The notes beneath the pieces were generated by a model. It was not told where the DNA came from. It saw only the letters and a list, made by a program, of their open reading frames with translations, and searched no databases. From Spirochaetia bacterium UBA2205 (lineage in GTDB: Bacteria; Spirochaetota; UBA4802; UB4802): a DNA stretch of 64,000 nt. A program made the position numbers and the translations under genes. The stretch spans positions 1-64,000 of the forward strand of contig DCUV01000040.1 in the NCBI GenBank assembly GCA_002328585.1, given 5' to 3'. Within the stretch, counting starts at the first letter, position 1, and each line of letters starts with the position of its first letter. Below are positions 17,704-26,073 of this stretch, piece after piece.

Positions 17704-19377
17704 TTACCCTTTTTTACTTCGTGATAGTTTTTCAAGCTGTTCACCGGTCAATACTTCATGTTTACCTGTTGTAAGATCAACAAGTGCCATCCTGTCAGTA
17801 CATGAGAAACATGGATCTATACTGCCAATGATAATGGGTGCATCGGCTAATTGATTGTTCAGTAACATGAGCGGCACACCCTGCAAATTAGGATACGTGG
17901 GAGCACGTACTCGCCACCTGTCAGCTCTGTTTTCTTCACCGGTGATGAGATAGTGTACCACCTCACCGCGTGGTGCTTCAACCGCAGTTATGGAATGGAT
18001 TAGTGGCTTTATTGGCTCATCAAATTCATATAACAAAGGTTCATCAACAGGCATATCGTTGAGTACCTGCCGTATTATCTTAATTGATTCAAAGGTTTCC
18101 AGAATACGAACAAGCAGCGTCCCCCATACATCGCAGGTATCAACTACAGGCACATCAAACTTCACCGCATCATACGCTGCGTAGGGGTGATCACGCCTGG
18201 TATCGATATTAACTCCTCGTGCACGAGCAACAGGACCAACCAAACTCCATTTGACTGTATCCTCTGTTGAAACGTATCCAACGCCTTTTGTCCTTCGATG
18301 GATGACTGTGTCACCAACAATAGCATTCTTTATTGCGATAAGTTCCTTCTCTACCGTATTCATTACATTTAAAATATCGTCTTTATGCTGAAGTATATCC
18401 CTTCGTACACCACCAATGATGATCATCCCGTAGGTTTTACGGTTTCCGGTAATCTTTTCTGCAAGCCACATTACCGGTTCACGAACGCGCCACGAATGCA
18501 TAAACACTGTATCAAATCCTATTAAGTGCCCTGCAACACCAAGCCACAACAGGTGCGAATGTATTCTTTCAAGCTCCAGCATGAATGTACGTATATATTC
18601 CGCCTTACGTGATATTGTTATGCCTGCTGCAAGCTCAACTGCCTGAGAATACGATGTTGCATGAACTGAACCGCAAATCCCGCATATACGTTCAGCAATA
18701 AATGGCACCTCATTATAAGTAACCTGTGTTGTGCATAGTTTTTCGATACCACGGTGTGTCATAAAACCGCGATAATCGCATCCTTTTATTGTTTCACCAT
18801 CAACATAAACTGCAAAATGAGCAGGTTCATGTAATGTTGGGTGGAATGGCCCAATGGGTACCGTTGTACATCCTTCTGGTGCTTCATCTAGCTGGTAGGC
18901 AACATCTTCCGCTGCTGGAGGCATCAAATTCCATGGCACCTCCTTTCGCAGGGGATAGATACCAGCAGGCCAGTCATCAGCAAGGATAAGCCGTTTTGGT
19001 TTTGGGTGTCCCTCAAATTTCATACCAAGGAGATCCATATATTCCCGCTCTGACCACCCTGCGTTTGGAATATCAGGGGTTATAGAATCACATACAGGAT
19101 TATCAGCAGTCACCTTTGTGCGAACACAGCAAAAAACATTATCGTTATCAAAGCTAAACGTGTGCACCAATCCCAATGTATTATCACGTGCTATATTGTC
19201 ATATCCAATGCTTACCAGATATCGAGCGCCCATACCAACAACCACATTACACATAGAGCGTACACTGTTCTTATCAACATCAACAAATAACCGTGTCGGC
19301 AGCGGTGTATCAAACCCTTTCAATGCGCCCTTGAACCTTGCCGTTAATTCACTTTTTATTTGATCTATCGATGGCAT
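17704..19377 (-). CDS. Group 4 [NiFe]-hydrogenase large subunit (NuoC-NuoD fusion, HycE-like)
   Basis: This is the catalytic subunit for proton reduction or H2 oxidation. Residues 1-150 are a NuoC-like (30-kDa) domain ending in GWSEREYMDLLGMKFEGHP. From about 175 it is the NuoD/hydrogenase fold. All four NiFe ligands are present: Cys232 and Cys235 in RICGICGSVH, and Cys523 and Cys526 in DPCFSCTDR. A 28-residue tail follows Arg529, matching the C-terminal extension removed from HycE by HycI, and the matching protease gene is in the operon. The N-terminal fusion resembles the formate hydrogenlyase type (group 4a). Complex I NuoD lacks the Cys pairs, so this is a true hydrogenase. Confidence 0.95.
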   Translation of the reverse strand: MPSIDQIKSELTARFKGALKGFDTPLPTRLFVDVDKNSVRSMCNVVVGMGARYLVSIGYDNIARDNTLGLVHTFSFDNDNVFCCVRTKVTADNPVCDSITPDIPNAGWSEREYMDLLGMKFEGHPKPKRLILADDWPAGIYPLRKEVPWNLMPPAAEDVAYQLDEAPEGCTTVPIGPFHPTLHEPAHFAVYVDGETIKGCDYRGFMTHRGIEKLCTTQVTYNEVPFIAERICGICGSVHATSYSQAVELAAGITISRKAEYIRTFMLELERIHSHLLWLGVAGHLIGFDTVFMHSWRVREPVMWLAEKITGNRKTYGMIIIGGVRRDILQHKDDILNVMNTVEKELIAIKNAIVGDTVIHRRTKGVGYVSTEDTVKWSLVGPVARARGVNIDTRRDHPYAAYDAVKFDVPVVDTCDVWGTLLVRILETFESIKIIRQVLNDMPVDEPLLYEFDEPIKPLIHSITAVEAPRGEVVHYLITGEENRADRWRVRAPTYPNLQGVPLMLLNNQLADAPIIIGSIDPCFSCTDRMALVDLTTGKHEVLTGEQLEKLSRSKKG

Positions 19378-19402
19378 ATTCTACCTCTTACTTAATGTTG
19401 TG

Positions 19403-21265
19403 TTATTTAACATTACCACCTGTCCACCACAGGATGGACTTTAATGCTGCAAACATATGTCTATCCTTATATCTGTTATTATTATTAAGATCCTGATAGC
19501 CGCATAACCATGTTGGCATAACCTTCTCCTGTGCACCTGCACTCTTCCTCACCATGTATGCCACGGCAAATCCTATGATTATAATAATTATCATCACAAG
19601 AGGAACGGCAACAGCGTTTGCATAGTGCATACCAGGAACATTAACGGTAACGCCATAGGCGTTTGTGAAAACATAGTTCTGTGTGGATAGCTCAGCAAAT
19701 GCATGTTGAATAATTGAACCCGATGAAGATTTAAATATTTTGATAAAAGTATCATAATAGACAAAAGGTATTATACCCTGCAGTATACACAAAATTGCCA
19801 GTATAAACTTGGGCAACAACATCTTCCATGAAACTTCGTGCGGCTTATGTTCAACATTCCATTCAACACCGGTGGAGGCAAACGACATACCGAAGAATTT
19901 AACATAACAGGCTAAGGTTAACGCACTGGTAAAAAGAGCTATGATGCCAAACAACGCAAGGAAAAAAACCTGACTGCCGCCTAACAGGGTTGCCGAAATT
20001 ATCGTCCATTTGCTTGCAAATCCGCTAAAGGGAGGAACTCCGGCTATTGACAATGATGCAATTCCGGCTATCACAGCGCTTATTGGCATGAATGTCATAA
20101 GTCCACCCAATTTATTTAAGTCTTTTGTTCCTGTTTCATACAGTATGCTACCACTGGTAAGGAACAACAATCCCTTAAATATTGCATGGTTAAGAACATG
20201 ATACAGAATGCCAATGATAGCAACAAATGAAAGCATCTTTACAAACATATTGCTGCTGTGATACATGTATAAACCTGCTCCTATAGCCAGAACAATGTAT
20301 CCTATCTGCCCAATGGAGCTATAGGCAAGCAGGCGTTTTGCATCGCTTTGCTTTAACGATTGCGAGGTCCCAATAAATAAGGTTACCACACCAAATGTTG
20401 CAATAATAGCGCCCCATACAAGAGGATCTATCGTATTACCTTCATGAGGTATCATCCAGAAAAATGTTCGCATAATTCCATATATCCCTGTTTTAATCAT
20501 TACGCCACTTAACAAGGCGCTGATTGGGGAAGGAGCAATTGAGTGAGCATCGGGCAACCACAACTGACCAAAAGGGAAAACCCCAGCTTTAAAGCTAAAT
20601 CCAAGAAATAACAATGCATAGACTATTACCGGCACAATACCCGTTGAAGCGCCAATCTTCTGAGTCAATGTGTGTATCGAATCGCCTGCTGCAGAACCAT
20701 TGATTATAAGCGCACCGGTAACAATAAACACCCAAGCCAGCTCCATCAGTATAAGGTATTTATTGGCGTTGCGTACATTTTCTTTGTTTTTGTATTCAAA
20801 CCTGATCAAAAAATATGAGGCAATTGTCATGAGCTGCCATGCAACAGTAAACCCAATGCTTAGATCATCAACAGTAACAATGCACACCATTCCTAAAATA
20901 AATAAGGGAAAGTTTATAAAGTAGGGGCGTAATGAATAGTCTTTGTAATGCTCCATATAATCAATGGAGTACAGTGCACTTATTACTGCCATAAATGCGA
21001 TAATGGCAATAAAAAATCCTGAGAAAGCATCTATTAAAAAATAGACACCGACGCCACCAAAATATATTGCCTGTGTTTCAGAGGATTCCATAACAAAAAT
21101 TGCATTATATGCCACATAAAGCAACAAACTGCTTGCAATTGCTATAACAATTGTATTTATCCAGCCTGCCAGCTTTCTTTTCTTAGCTAAAAGCGGCACC
21201 ACTATACTTGCACCTAATAAAACAGCCATCGCCTGTAATAAAATACCATACACATCAATGTTCAT
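19403..21265 (-). CDS. Antiporter-like membrane subunit (NuoL/HycC/HyfB-like)
   Basis: This is the large integral membrane subunit of 620 residues, about 15 membrane segments, likely to move protons or sodium. The core blocks are LSIGFTVAWQLMTIASYFLIRFEYKN, FKAGVFPFGQLWLPDAHSIAPSP with the conserved Lys, and LLAYSSIGQIGYIVLAIG. It is the only such subunit in the operon, as in Hyc. I chose the ATG at 21265 because AAGGAG at 21273-21278 precedes it by seven bases; two earlier codons give a longer frame. It overlaps the end of the protease gene by 11 bases. Confidence 0.92.
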   Translation of the reverse strand: MNIDVYGILLQAMAVLLGASIVVPLLAKKRKLAGWINTIVIAIASSLLLYVAYNAIFVMESSETQAIYFGGVGVYFLIDAFSGFFIAIIAFMAVISALYSIDYMEHYKDYSLRPYFINFPLFILGMVCIVTVDDLSIGFTVAWQLMTIASYFLIRFEYKNKENVRNANKYLILMELAWVFIVTGALIINGSAAGDSIHTLTQKIGASTGIVPVIVYALLFLGFSFKAGVFPFGQLWLPDAHSIAPSPISALLSGVMIKTGIYGIMRTFFWMIPHEGNTIDPLVWGAIIATFGVVTLFIGTSQSLKQSDAKRLLAYSSIGQIGYIVLAIGAGLYMYHSSNMFVKMLSFVAIIGILYHVLNHAIFKGLLFLTSGSILYETGTKDLNKLGGLMTFMPISAVIAGIASLSIAGVPPFSGFASKWTIISATLLGGSQVFFLALFGIIALFTSALTLACYVKFFGMSFASTGVEWNVEHKPHEVSWKMLLPKFILAILCILQGIIPFVYYDTFIKIFKSSSGSIIQHAFAELSTQNYVFTNAYGVTVNVPGMHYANAVAVPLVMIIIIIIGFAVAYMVRKSAGAQEKVMPTWLCGYQDLNNNNRYKDRHMFAALKSILWWTGGNVK

Positions 21266-21758
21266 ACACACACTCCTTTTGGTTGCTCATTATAGATGCT
21301 TGCAACATATTCACTATTGTTTCTGCTTTATTATGAATAGCGGGCGATAGTCCCTTCCCATAATCATCATTGTTTATAACTATGCCCAGTAAATAGACAT
21401 CCTTGTGTGATGCTTCCAATATTTTGCATGACATCTGTAATGCTAATTTATGCGTTGATATATCCAATCCCGTCTCCACAAAATCATGGAGTTTACCAAA
21501 AACGATGGTACCGGGTTCTGCATCAGCCATGATTGCATCAATGATTAACACATTGTTGCAATTTGATTCAGCTATGGTAAAAACATAGCTTTCAATAATA
21601 TCCTCTACATTAAACAGCAGAACACCAGGATTACTATCTATTGTTTTTAATCTATCAATAATAAAAAGACCAACAGCATCATCATGGCGATAGTAATTCC
21701 CTAATCCAACAATGCATGTTGTAGTGTTAAAGATGTTTTGTAATGCAGTAAAACTCAT
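21255..21758 (-). CDS. Hydrogenase maturation protease (HycI/HyaD family)
   Basis: This is the nickel-dependent endopeptidase that cuts the C-terminal tail of the large subunit after metal insertion. Family blocks seen are VGLGNYYRHDDAVGLFII with the metal-binding Asp, NVLIIDAIMADAEPG, and ISTHKLAL with the conserved His. It is 167 residues. It overlaps the gamma-subunit stop by four bases (ATGA). The large subunit at 17704-19377 carries a 28-residue extension after DPCFSCTDR, its expected substrate. No hyp genes lie in the window, so NiFe centre assembly must be encoded elsewhere. A copy of GGCGATAGT is inside the gene. Confidence 0.88.
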   Translation of the reverse strand: MSFTALQNIFNTTTCIVGLGNYYRHDDAVGLFIIDRLKTIDSNPGVLLFNVEDIIESYVFTIAESNCNNVLIIDAIMADAEPGTIVFGKLHDFVETGLDISTHKLALQMSCKILEASHKDVYLLGIVINNDDYGKGLSPAIHNKAETIVNMLQASIMSNQKECVYEH

Positions 21759-22588
21759 ATCTGCTCACCTAATGTCTTAATCTGGCGGTAGGTATAAACA
21801 GGTCCATCAGTGCATACCAGGGTCCTCCCGATAGCACAGTGCTGACACTTTCCCACGCCGCATTTCATGTGCCTCTCTAATGTTGAGATTATCATATCAT
21901 CCTTAATGCCGCGCTGCATCAGCTCTTTAATGACTGCATTAAACATAACAGGAGGCCCGCATACAAATGCTACCGTATTCTCAACGGGTATCTCTACCTT
22001 ATTAAACAGTGTTGTTATAATACCCACATTGCCCTTCCATTCGGGTGTACCATTATCTACGGTAATAAATGTTTCAAAGCCTTCTATCTTCTGCCATTGC
22101 TCCAGCATATACTGATACATCAAATCCTGTGGCGAACGTGAGCCATATAAAAGCAAAATGCGTCCAAACTCATTTCTGTGCTGCAATACATGAACAATGG
22201 AGGAACGCAGTGGAATAAGTCCTATACCACCAGCAACATAGATAACATTCTTGCCTTTTATTTCTTCAAAGGGGAAACCATTGCCAAAAGGTCCACGAAC
22301 GCCAACCTTATCCCCAACCTCCAGATCATGGAGGGCATCGGTTACCTTGCCAATCTTTCGCACGGTTATATGAAATCTGTCATTCTCAGGGCTTGGCGGC
22401 AGGGAAACAGCAAACTCGCCGGCGCCAAATACCGTGCACATGATAAATTGTCCCGACTTAATCTTAAAATTGCCATCAATTTCTTTATTATCAAACCTAA
22501 GATAAAATGTTTTAACATCTACTATCTCATCTTTAATTTCTTCAATGGTGGCAATTTCCGGTACTGTTACAATCTTCTGTTCGCTCAT
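21755..22588 (-). CDS. FAD/NAD(P)-binding oxidoreductase, sulfhydrogenase gamma-type (HydG/AsrB-like)
   Basis: This is a ferredoxin-reductase-like subunit that would exchange electrons with NAD(P)H. A FAD-binding barrel leads into a nucleotide-binding Rossmann domain (YVAGGIGLIPLRSSI, LLYGSRSPQDLMY, FVCGPPVMFNAV). The C-terminus has a [2Fe-2S] motif, MKCGVGKCQHCAIG followed by LVC. I prefer the ATG at 22588 (MSEQK) because AGGTGA lies seven bases before it; an upstream GTG adds three residues. It directly follows the beta subunit. Alone it could be an anaerobic sulfite reductase or dihydroorotate dehydrogenase subunit; the neighbouring hydrogenase genes decide for the hydrogenase role. Confidence 0.88.
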   Translation of the reverse strand: MSEQKIVTVPEIATIEEIKDEIVDVKTFYLRFDNKEIDGNFKIKSGQFIMCTVFGAGEFAVSLPPSPENDRFHITVRKIGKVTDALHDLEVGDKVGVRGPFGNGFPFEEIKGKNVIYVAGGIGLIPLRSSIVHVLQHRNEFGRILLLYGSRSPQDLMYQYMLEQWQKIEGFETFITVDNGTPEWKGNVGIITTLFNKVEIPVENTVAFVCGPPVMFNAVIKELMQRGIKDDMIISTLERHMKCGVGKCQHCAIGRTLVCTDGPVYTYRQIKTLGEQI

Positions 22589-22597
22589 AGCTATCAC

Positions 22598-23650
22598 CTA
22601 TTCATGAATTTCTCTTCGGATATATGTAACAACATTAGGCAGCCCAATATCACCAGGACATACCCATGCACATCGTCCACAACCAACACACCCCGGACGC
22701 AGATATTTCTTTGACTGGGAATATGACAGCTTGCAGAAGAATCGCTTGTTTCTGCGGTCTTCTATTGGTTTCCGCGGATTGTGCCCTCCAGCCATTCGCG
22801 AATATCCTTCATACGAACATGAATCCCATGTGCGCAGCCGGTAAGTATTCCCTTCAACTGTGCTTGCATCATTTATATTAAAACAGGTACATGTTGGGCA
22901 AACATACGAACATGCCCCGCATTCTAAACATTGGTTTCCAATATATTCCCATATCTCTTCTTTGATAAAACCTGTTGTTACCCTGTTCATCACTCTTGAC
23001 ACCCATGCCTTTGACTCAACCGCAATATCCTCAAACATCGTGATGGACTTCTCAACAAGCTTCTGCTTCAGTTTAGCATGCTCATCAGTTGCCGCCGGGA
23101 AATGGAAAGCTTCAATAAATGCCTTCCCTTTTTCACTGCCAACCTCTGCAAGGTAACTATCGCCCAGATCCGTAAGATTTATATCATACCCTTCATTAGC
23201 AGCAGGACCACTATCAGTACATACACAAAAACACTGCTTAAAAGGTACAACACAGGTATTGGAAACAATAAACATGCGGCTGCGATGATGACGATATACC
23301 TCATCAACAAATTCCTGCCCCAGGAAAAACCTATCAATGCACTGCAGTCCCGTTAGATCACATGAACGCAAACCAAATAACGCCCTGGGCGCATCATCAA
23401 AAAGCATGGCAATATCAGCTTTCTTTGCTTTTTTATCATATTTGTACTGCATAATCTTTTCCAGATGCGGGAATACCACTTGCTTGGGTGGATTGGTTGG
23501 GATAGGAGCATTAACATTTACCGTATCCCCGTTGACTATATCAAAGAAACACTGTCCATACACTTCATCAAGATATGGACCATATAACGTATACTTTTCT
23601 TCTAAAGCATGAGCAATTTTCTTAATATCATCACGTTTAATCAGATACAT
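22598..23650 (-). CDS. 4Fe-4S electron-transfer subunit, sulfhydrogenase beta-type (HydB/AsrA-like)
   Basis: This is a 350-residue iron-sulfur subunit. Two clusters are visible: Cys241, 244, 247, 251 (CLECGACSYVC) and Cys321, 324, 327, 331 (CVGCGRCAWVC). The N-terminal part matches the Hyd/AsrA family, including the block RALFGLRSCDLTGLQCIDR. The ATG at 23650 is chosen because AGAAGG precedes it and the FDH-like stop lies one base before; a longer frame would overlap that gene. It is expected to link the FAD subunit to the 4Fe-4S chain. One AACTATCGCC word occurs at 23155-23164. Confidence 0.88.
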   Translation of the reverse strand: MYLIKRDDIKKIAHALEEKYTLYGPYLDEVYGQCFFDIVNGDTVNVNAPIPTNPPKQVVFPHLEKIMQYKYDKKAKKADIAMLFDDAPRALFGLRSCDLTGLQCIDRFFLGQEFVDEVYRHHRSRMFIVSNTCVVPFKQCFCVCTDSGPAANEGYDINLTDLGDSYLAEVGSEKGKAFIEAFHFPAATDEHAKLKQKLVEKSITMFEDIAVESKAWVSRVMNRVTTGFIKEEIWEYIGNQCLECGACSYVCPTCTCFNINDASTVEGNTYRLRTWDSCSYEGYSRMAGGHNPRKPIEDRRNKRFFCKLSYSQSKKYLRPGCVGCGRCAWVCPGDIGLPNVVTYIRREIHE

Positions 23651-23651
23651 A

Positions 23652-25619
23652 TCACACCTTCTCAATTCGTACTGGGATTGTTGCTTCTTCGCCCTGTGAC
23701 ACAACGTCACCATAAGCTAATAAAAATGATGTTATGGAATCCCTTATAAAATAGGGAGCATAGGCTGTTCCCGGTGCAACATCATCGGATATCATAACCA
23801 TCGCTTTCATACTTGCCTTTTCGGCAACCACCTTCACCGGCCATCTATCCCGCACACCAATCTTTTTTGCATCTTCAGGAGCTATCGCCACATAGCCGTC
23901 CGGATATAAAAGCAGGGTTGCATTGTACTCACGTAACGGAATAAATGTCTTATGCATTATATTATTCTGGTGCCAGTAATGTTGTGCTTTACCCAGCATG
24001 AGAAGATACGGGTAACTTTCATTTGCCTGCACCGAGGCGTATGGCTTTTGAGGAAGAACAAACGCTGCTTTGTCTGTTGCACAATATTTTGCCCCATCAG
24101 GGTTTTTCTTTGTACAGGGCCATTGTATGCCGTGTTTCTTTGCTAATGCTTTATGACTTATGGCTTCGTATGAGGGGGTAAGCGATGCAATCTCATCCAT
24201 GATGTCTGAAGCATGAGCATAGTTGAAAGGTTTCCCCGCTGCAGCAGCAATATCACTTACCAGCTTCCACATGGGTAAAACATCAAATGCAGGATTGCAT
24301 TTTTTTACCGAAAGCTGTACACGGCGCTCTGCATTAGTAAATGTGCCATCGGTTTCAATGTATGTAGTAATGGGTAAAACAACGTGAGCAAAATCAGCTA
24401 CCTTATTGGTAAATGCTCCTATATAGGCAACAAAGGGTAATGATTTTAATCTATCGGCAAATTTTATAATACCATCATCATGATCAACAATAACGAGAGC
24501 TTTAAGCGGGGATTTGCTGTCGGCAAGTAATTCTTCAACACTCCTTCCTTTCAATTCAGGAAGCTTAGCATTCCATTGTTGCTCAAATCGTTTTTTTGCC
24601 GCAGCATCATCTATGTTCTGGAAACCAGTAAGTAAATCAGGAGCGCACCCCATATCAAAGCTGCCCTGAAGATTATTGATACCGGCAACAGGATTTACTC
24701 CGCAACCTTCCCTGCCAATTTTATCGGCAAGGGCAAAACAGTTATAGATAGAAGCCACCGTGTCATATTGTAATCCAGATATACCCGAGGTAAAAAAAAC
24801 AGCAGCGCTTTTTGCTTTTGCTAACTTTTCAGCAACAAACATGATATCACTTGCACTAACGCCGGCAACCTCTTCAATAGTTTTGAATGGGACAGCCTCA
24901 AGGTATCGCTTGTATTCATCATACTTCGCAATAGTTGTTTTCCCCCACTTTTCACTATCAATGTAATATGCTATTGCATCAAACACCTGGCGCATCGTTC
25001 CAGGTTTTATATTCATAAACTTCTTTGATAGCCTTGCAATCTTTGTTGTTCGGCTGTCGATAGTTACCAGCAATGAGCCATTTCGCGCAGCATAGTGCAA
25101 TTCGCTGCCAACTATAGGGTTCTGCGTTGTTATGTCCATGCCAGCAACGATGATAACCTCTGCCTTGCGAATGTCCTCAAGCGAGCCCAACATCCCTGCA
25201 CAACCAGTTCCTTTAAATAAAACATCAAGGCTATTACGATGCCCTGATTCAGACTGAATACTTATATGGTTGGTTTTGAATACTGAACGGGCTAACTTCA
25301 TTAATGCAAAATTATCCTCATTGGATGATCGTGGCGAAACATAAAAAGCAATCTCTTCTGGTTTATAAGAGGATAATGCCGAAACAAGTTTAGCAATAGC
25401 ATCTCTGTACGACACCTCGCCATCTTTTACGTATGGTTTTGTAATCCTTTCATGAGTGGATAAAAGCTCATGAATATTCCAGCCCCGTACACATAATCTG
25501 CCTTTGCTGACGGGGTGTACTCGTGATGGGAAAACCCCATTGACTGATGCGCCATCTACTTTGAGGTAGTGACCGCATCCTGTTCCACAAAAGGTGCACA
25601 CACCTGGCAAATAACTCAT
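23652..25619 (-). CDS. Formate-dehydrogenase-like alpha subunit lacking the Mo-ligand Sec/Cys
   Basis: This is a 655-residue molybdopterin-oxidoreductase-family protein and the first gene of the hydrogenase operon. The N-terminal 4Fe-4S ligands are Cys8, Cys11, Cys15 and Cys43 (CTFCGTGC ... LCVRG). The molybdopterin domains follow, ending in a dinucleotide-binding barrel. At the position where formate dehydrogenases have a Sec or Cys followed by His, the protein reads SESGHRNSL: Gly126-His127. The codon is GGG, so no selenocysteine is encoded. The subunit therefore probably does not oxidise formate and may act as an electron conduit, as NuoG does in complex I. GAGGAT lies before the ATG. The operon promoter should be in 25620-25791. 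Confidence 0.85.
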   Translation of the reverse strand: MSYLPGVCTFCGTGCGHYLKVDGASVNGVFPSRVHPVSKGRLCVRGWNIHELLSTHERITKPYVKDGEVSYRDAIAKLVSALSSYKPEEIAFYVSPRSSNEDNFALMKLARSVFKTNHISIQSESGHRNSLDVLFKGTGCAGMLGSLEDIRKAEVIIVAGMDITTQNPIVGSELHYAARNGSLLVTIDSRTTKIARLSKKFMNIKPGTMRQVFDAIAYYIDSEKWGKTTIAKYDEYKRYLEAVPFKTIEEVAGVSASDIMFVAEKLAKAKSAAVFFTSGISGLQYDTVASIYNCFALADKIGREGCGVNPVAGINNLQGSFDMGCAPDLLTGFQNIDDAAAKKRFEQQWNAKLPELKGRSVEELLADSKSPLKALVIVDHDDGIIKFADRLKSLPFVAYIGAFTNKVADFAHVVLPITTYIETDGTFTNAERRVQLSVKKCNPAFDVLPMWKLVSDIAAAAGKPFNYAHASDIMDEIASLTPSYEAISHKALAKKHGIQWPCTKKNPDGAKYCATDKAAFVLPQKPYASVQANESYPYLLMLGKAQHYWHQNNIMHKTFIPLREYNATLLLYPDGYVAIAPEDAKKIGVRDRWPVKVVAEKASMKAMVMISDDVAPGTAYAPYFIRDSITSFLLAYGDVVSQGEEATIPVRIEKV

Positions 25620-25791
25620 AGATTATCCTCGCTACAATTGTGAGATTGAAAAATTATCAAAACATTCACATCCAGTCTTTTAACTAAATACAATATGGCA
25701 CAATCAATAACCATTGTAAATAGGGAATTTTGTCTTTTTTTTAATAGGGGAATTTGCTTATGCGTATGGAATATATATGTTTATTTTAATT

Positions 25792-26070
25792 TTAGTATTT
25801 TTTTACAACATATTCCCAAACTTTATCTCGTATAGAATCAAGCTCTTCATAATGCTTTGCGTAGTGTTTTAAATTTCCTGCAACACTCTTTACCGGGTGA
25901 ACGTATACTCCATTGGATGTAATATTAAATTCATTAACGTCGGTAGCAAGAATATCACGTATCCTTTGGGGAATGGTAACCTGCCCTTTCTTATAATTAA
26001 TTGCATTACTTTTGCTAAAAGTAAAACAAATTTCATTCATTGGCAATTCTTTTTCAAAATATTTTAACAT
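25792..26070 (-). CDS. AbrB/MazE-like swapped-hairpin DNA-binding protein
   Basis: This 92-residue protein has an AbrB-type core, KKGQVTIPQRIRDILATDVNEF, the fold used by MazE and VapB antitoxins and by AbrB. The tail (KHYAKHYEELDSIRDKVWEYVVKKY region) is helical. It starts three bases after the phosphorelay kinase stop, with GGAGGGG inside the kinase's last codons, so it is in that operon. A second ATG ten codons in cannot be excluded. No toxin gene lies beside it. A transcription-factor role is as likely as an antitoxin role. The 171 bases before the hydrogenase operon could be its target. Confidence 0.72.
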   Translation of the reverse strand: MLKYFEKELPMNEICFTFSKSNAINYKKGQVTIPQRIRDILATDVNEFNITSNGVYVHPVKSVAGNLKHYAKHYEELDSIRDKVWEYVVKKY

Positions 26071-26073
26071 ATA

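Noticed and set aside
23652..25619. Selenocysteine in the FDH-like subunit
   Set aside because: The relevant codon is GGG (Gly), not TGA, and the frame has no internal stop.
25620..25791. TGGCAC word suggesting a sigma-54 promoter for the hydrogenase operon
   Set aside because: TGGCAC occurs on the plus strand only, with no TTGC at the right spacing, and the operon is on the minus strand.
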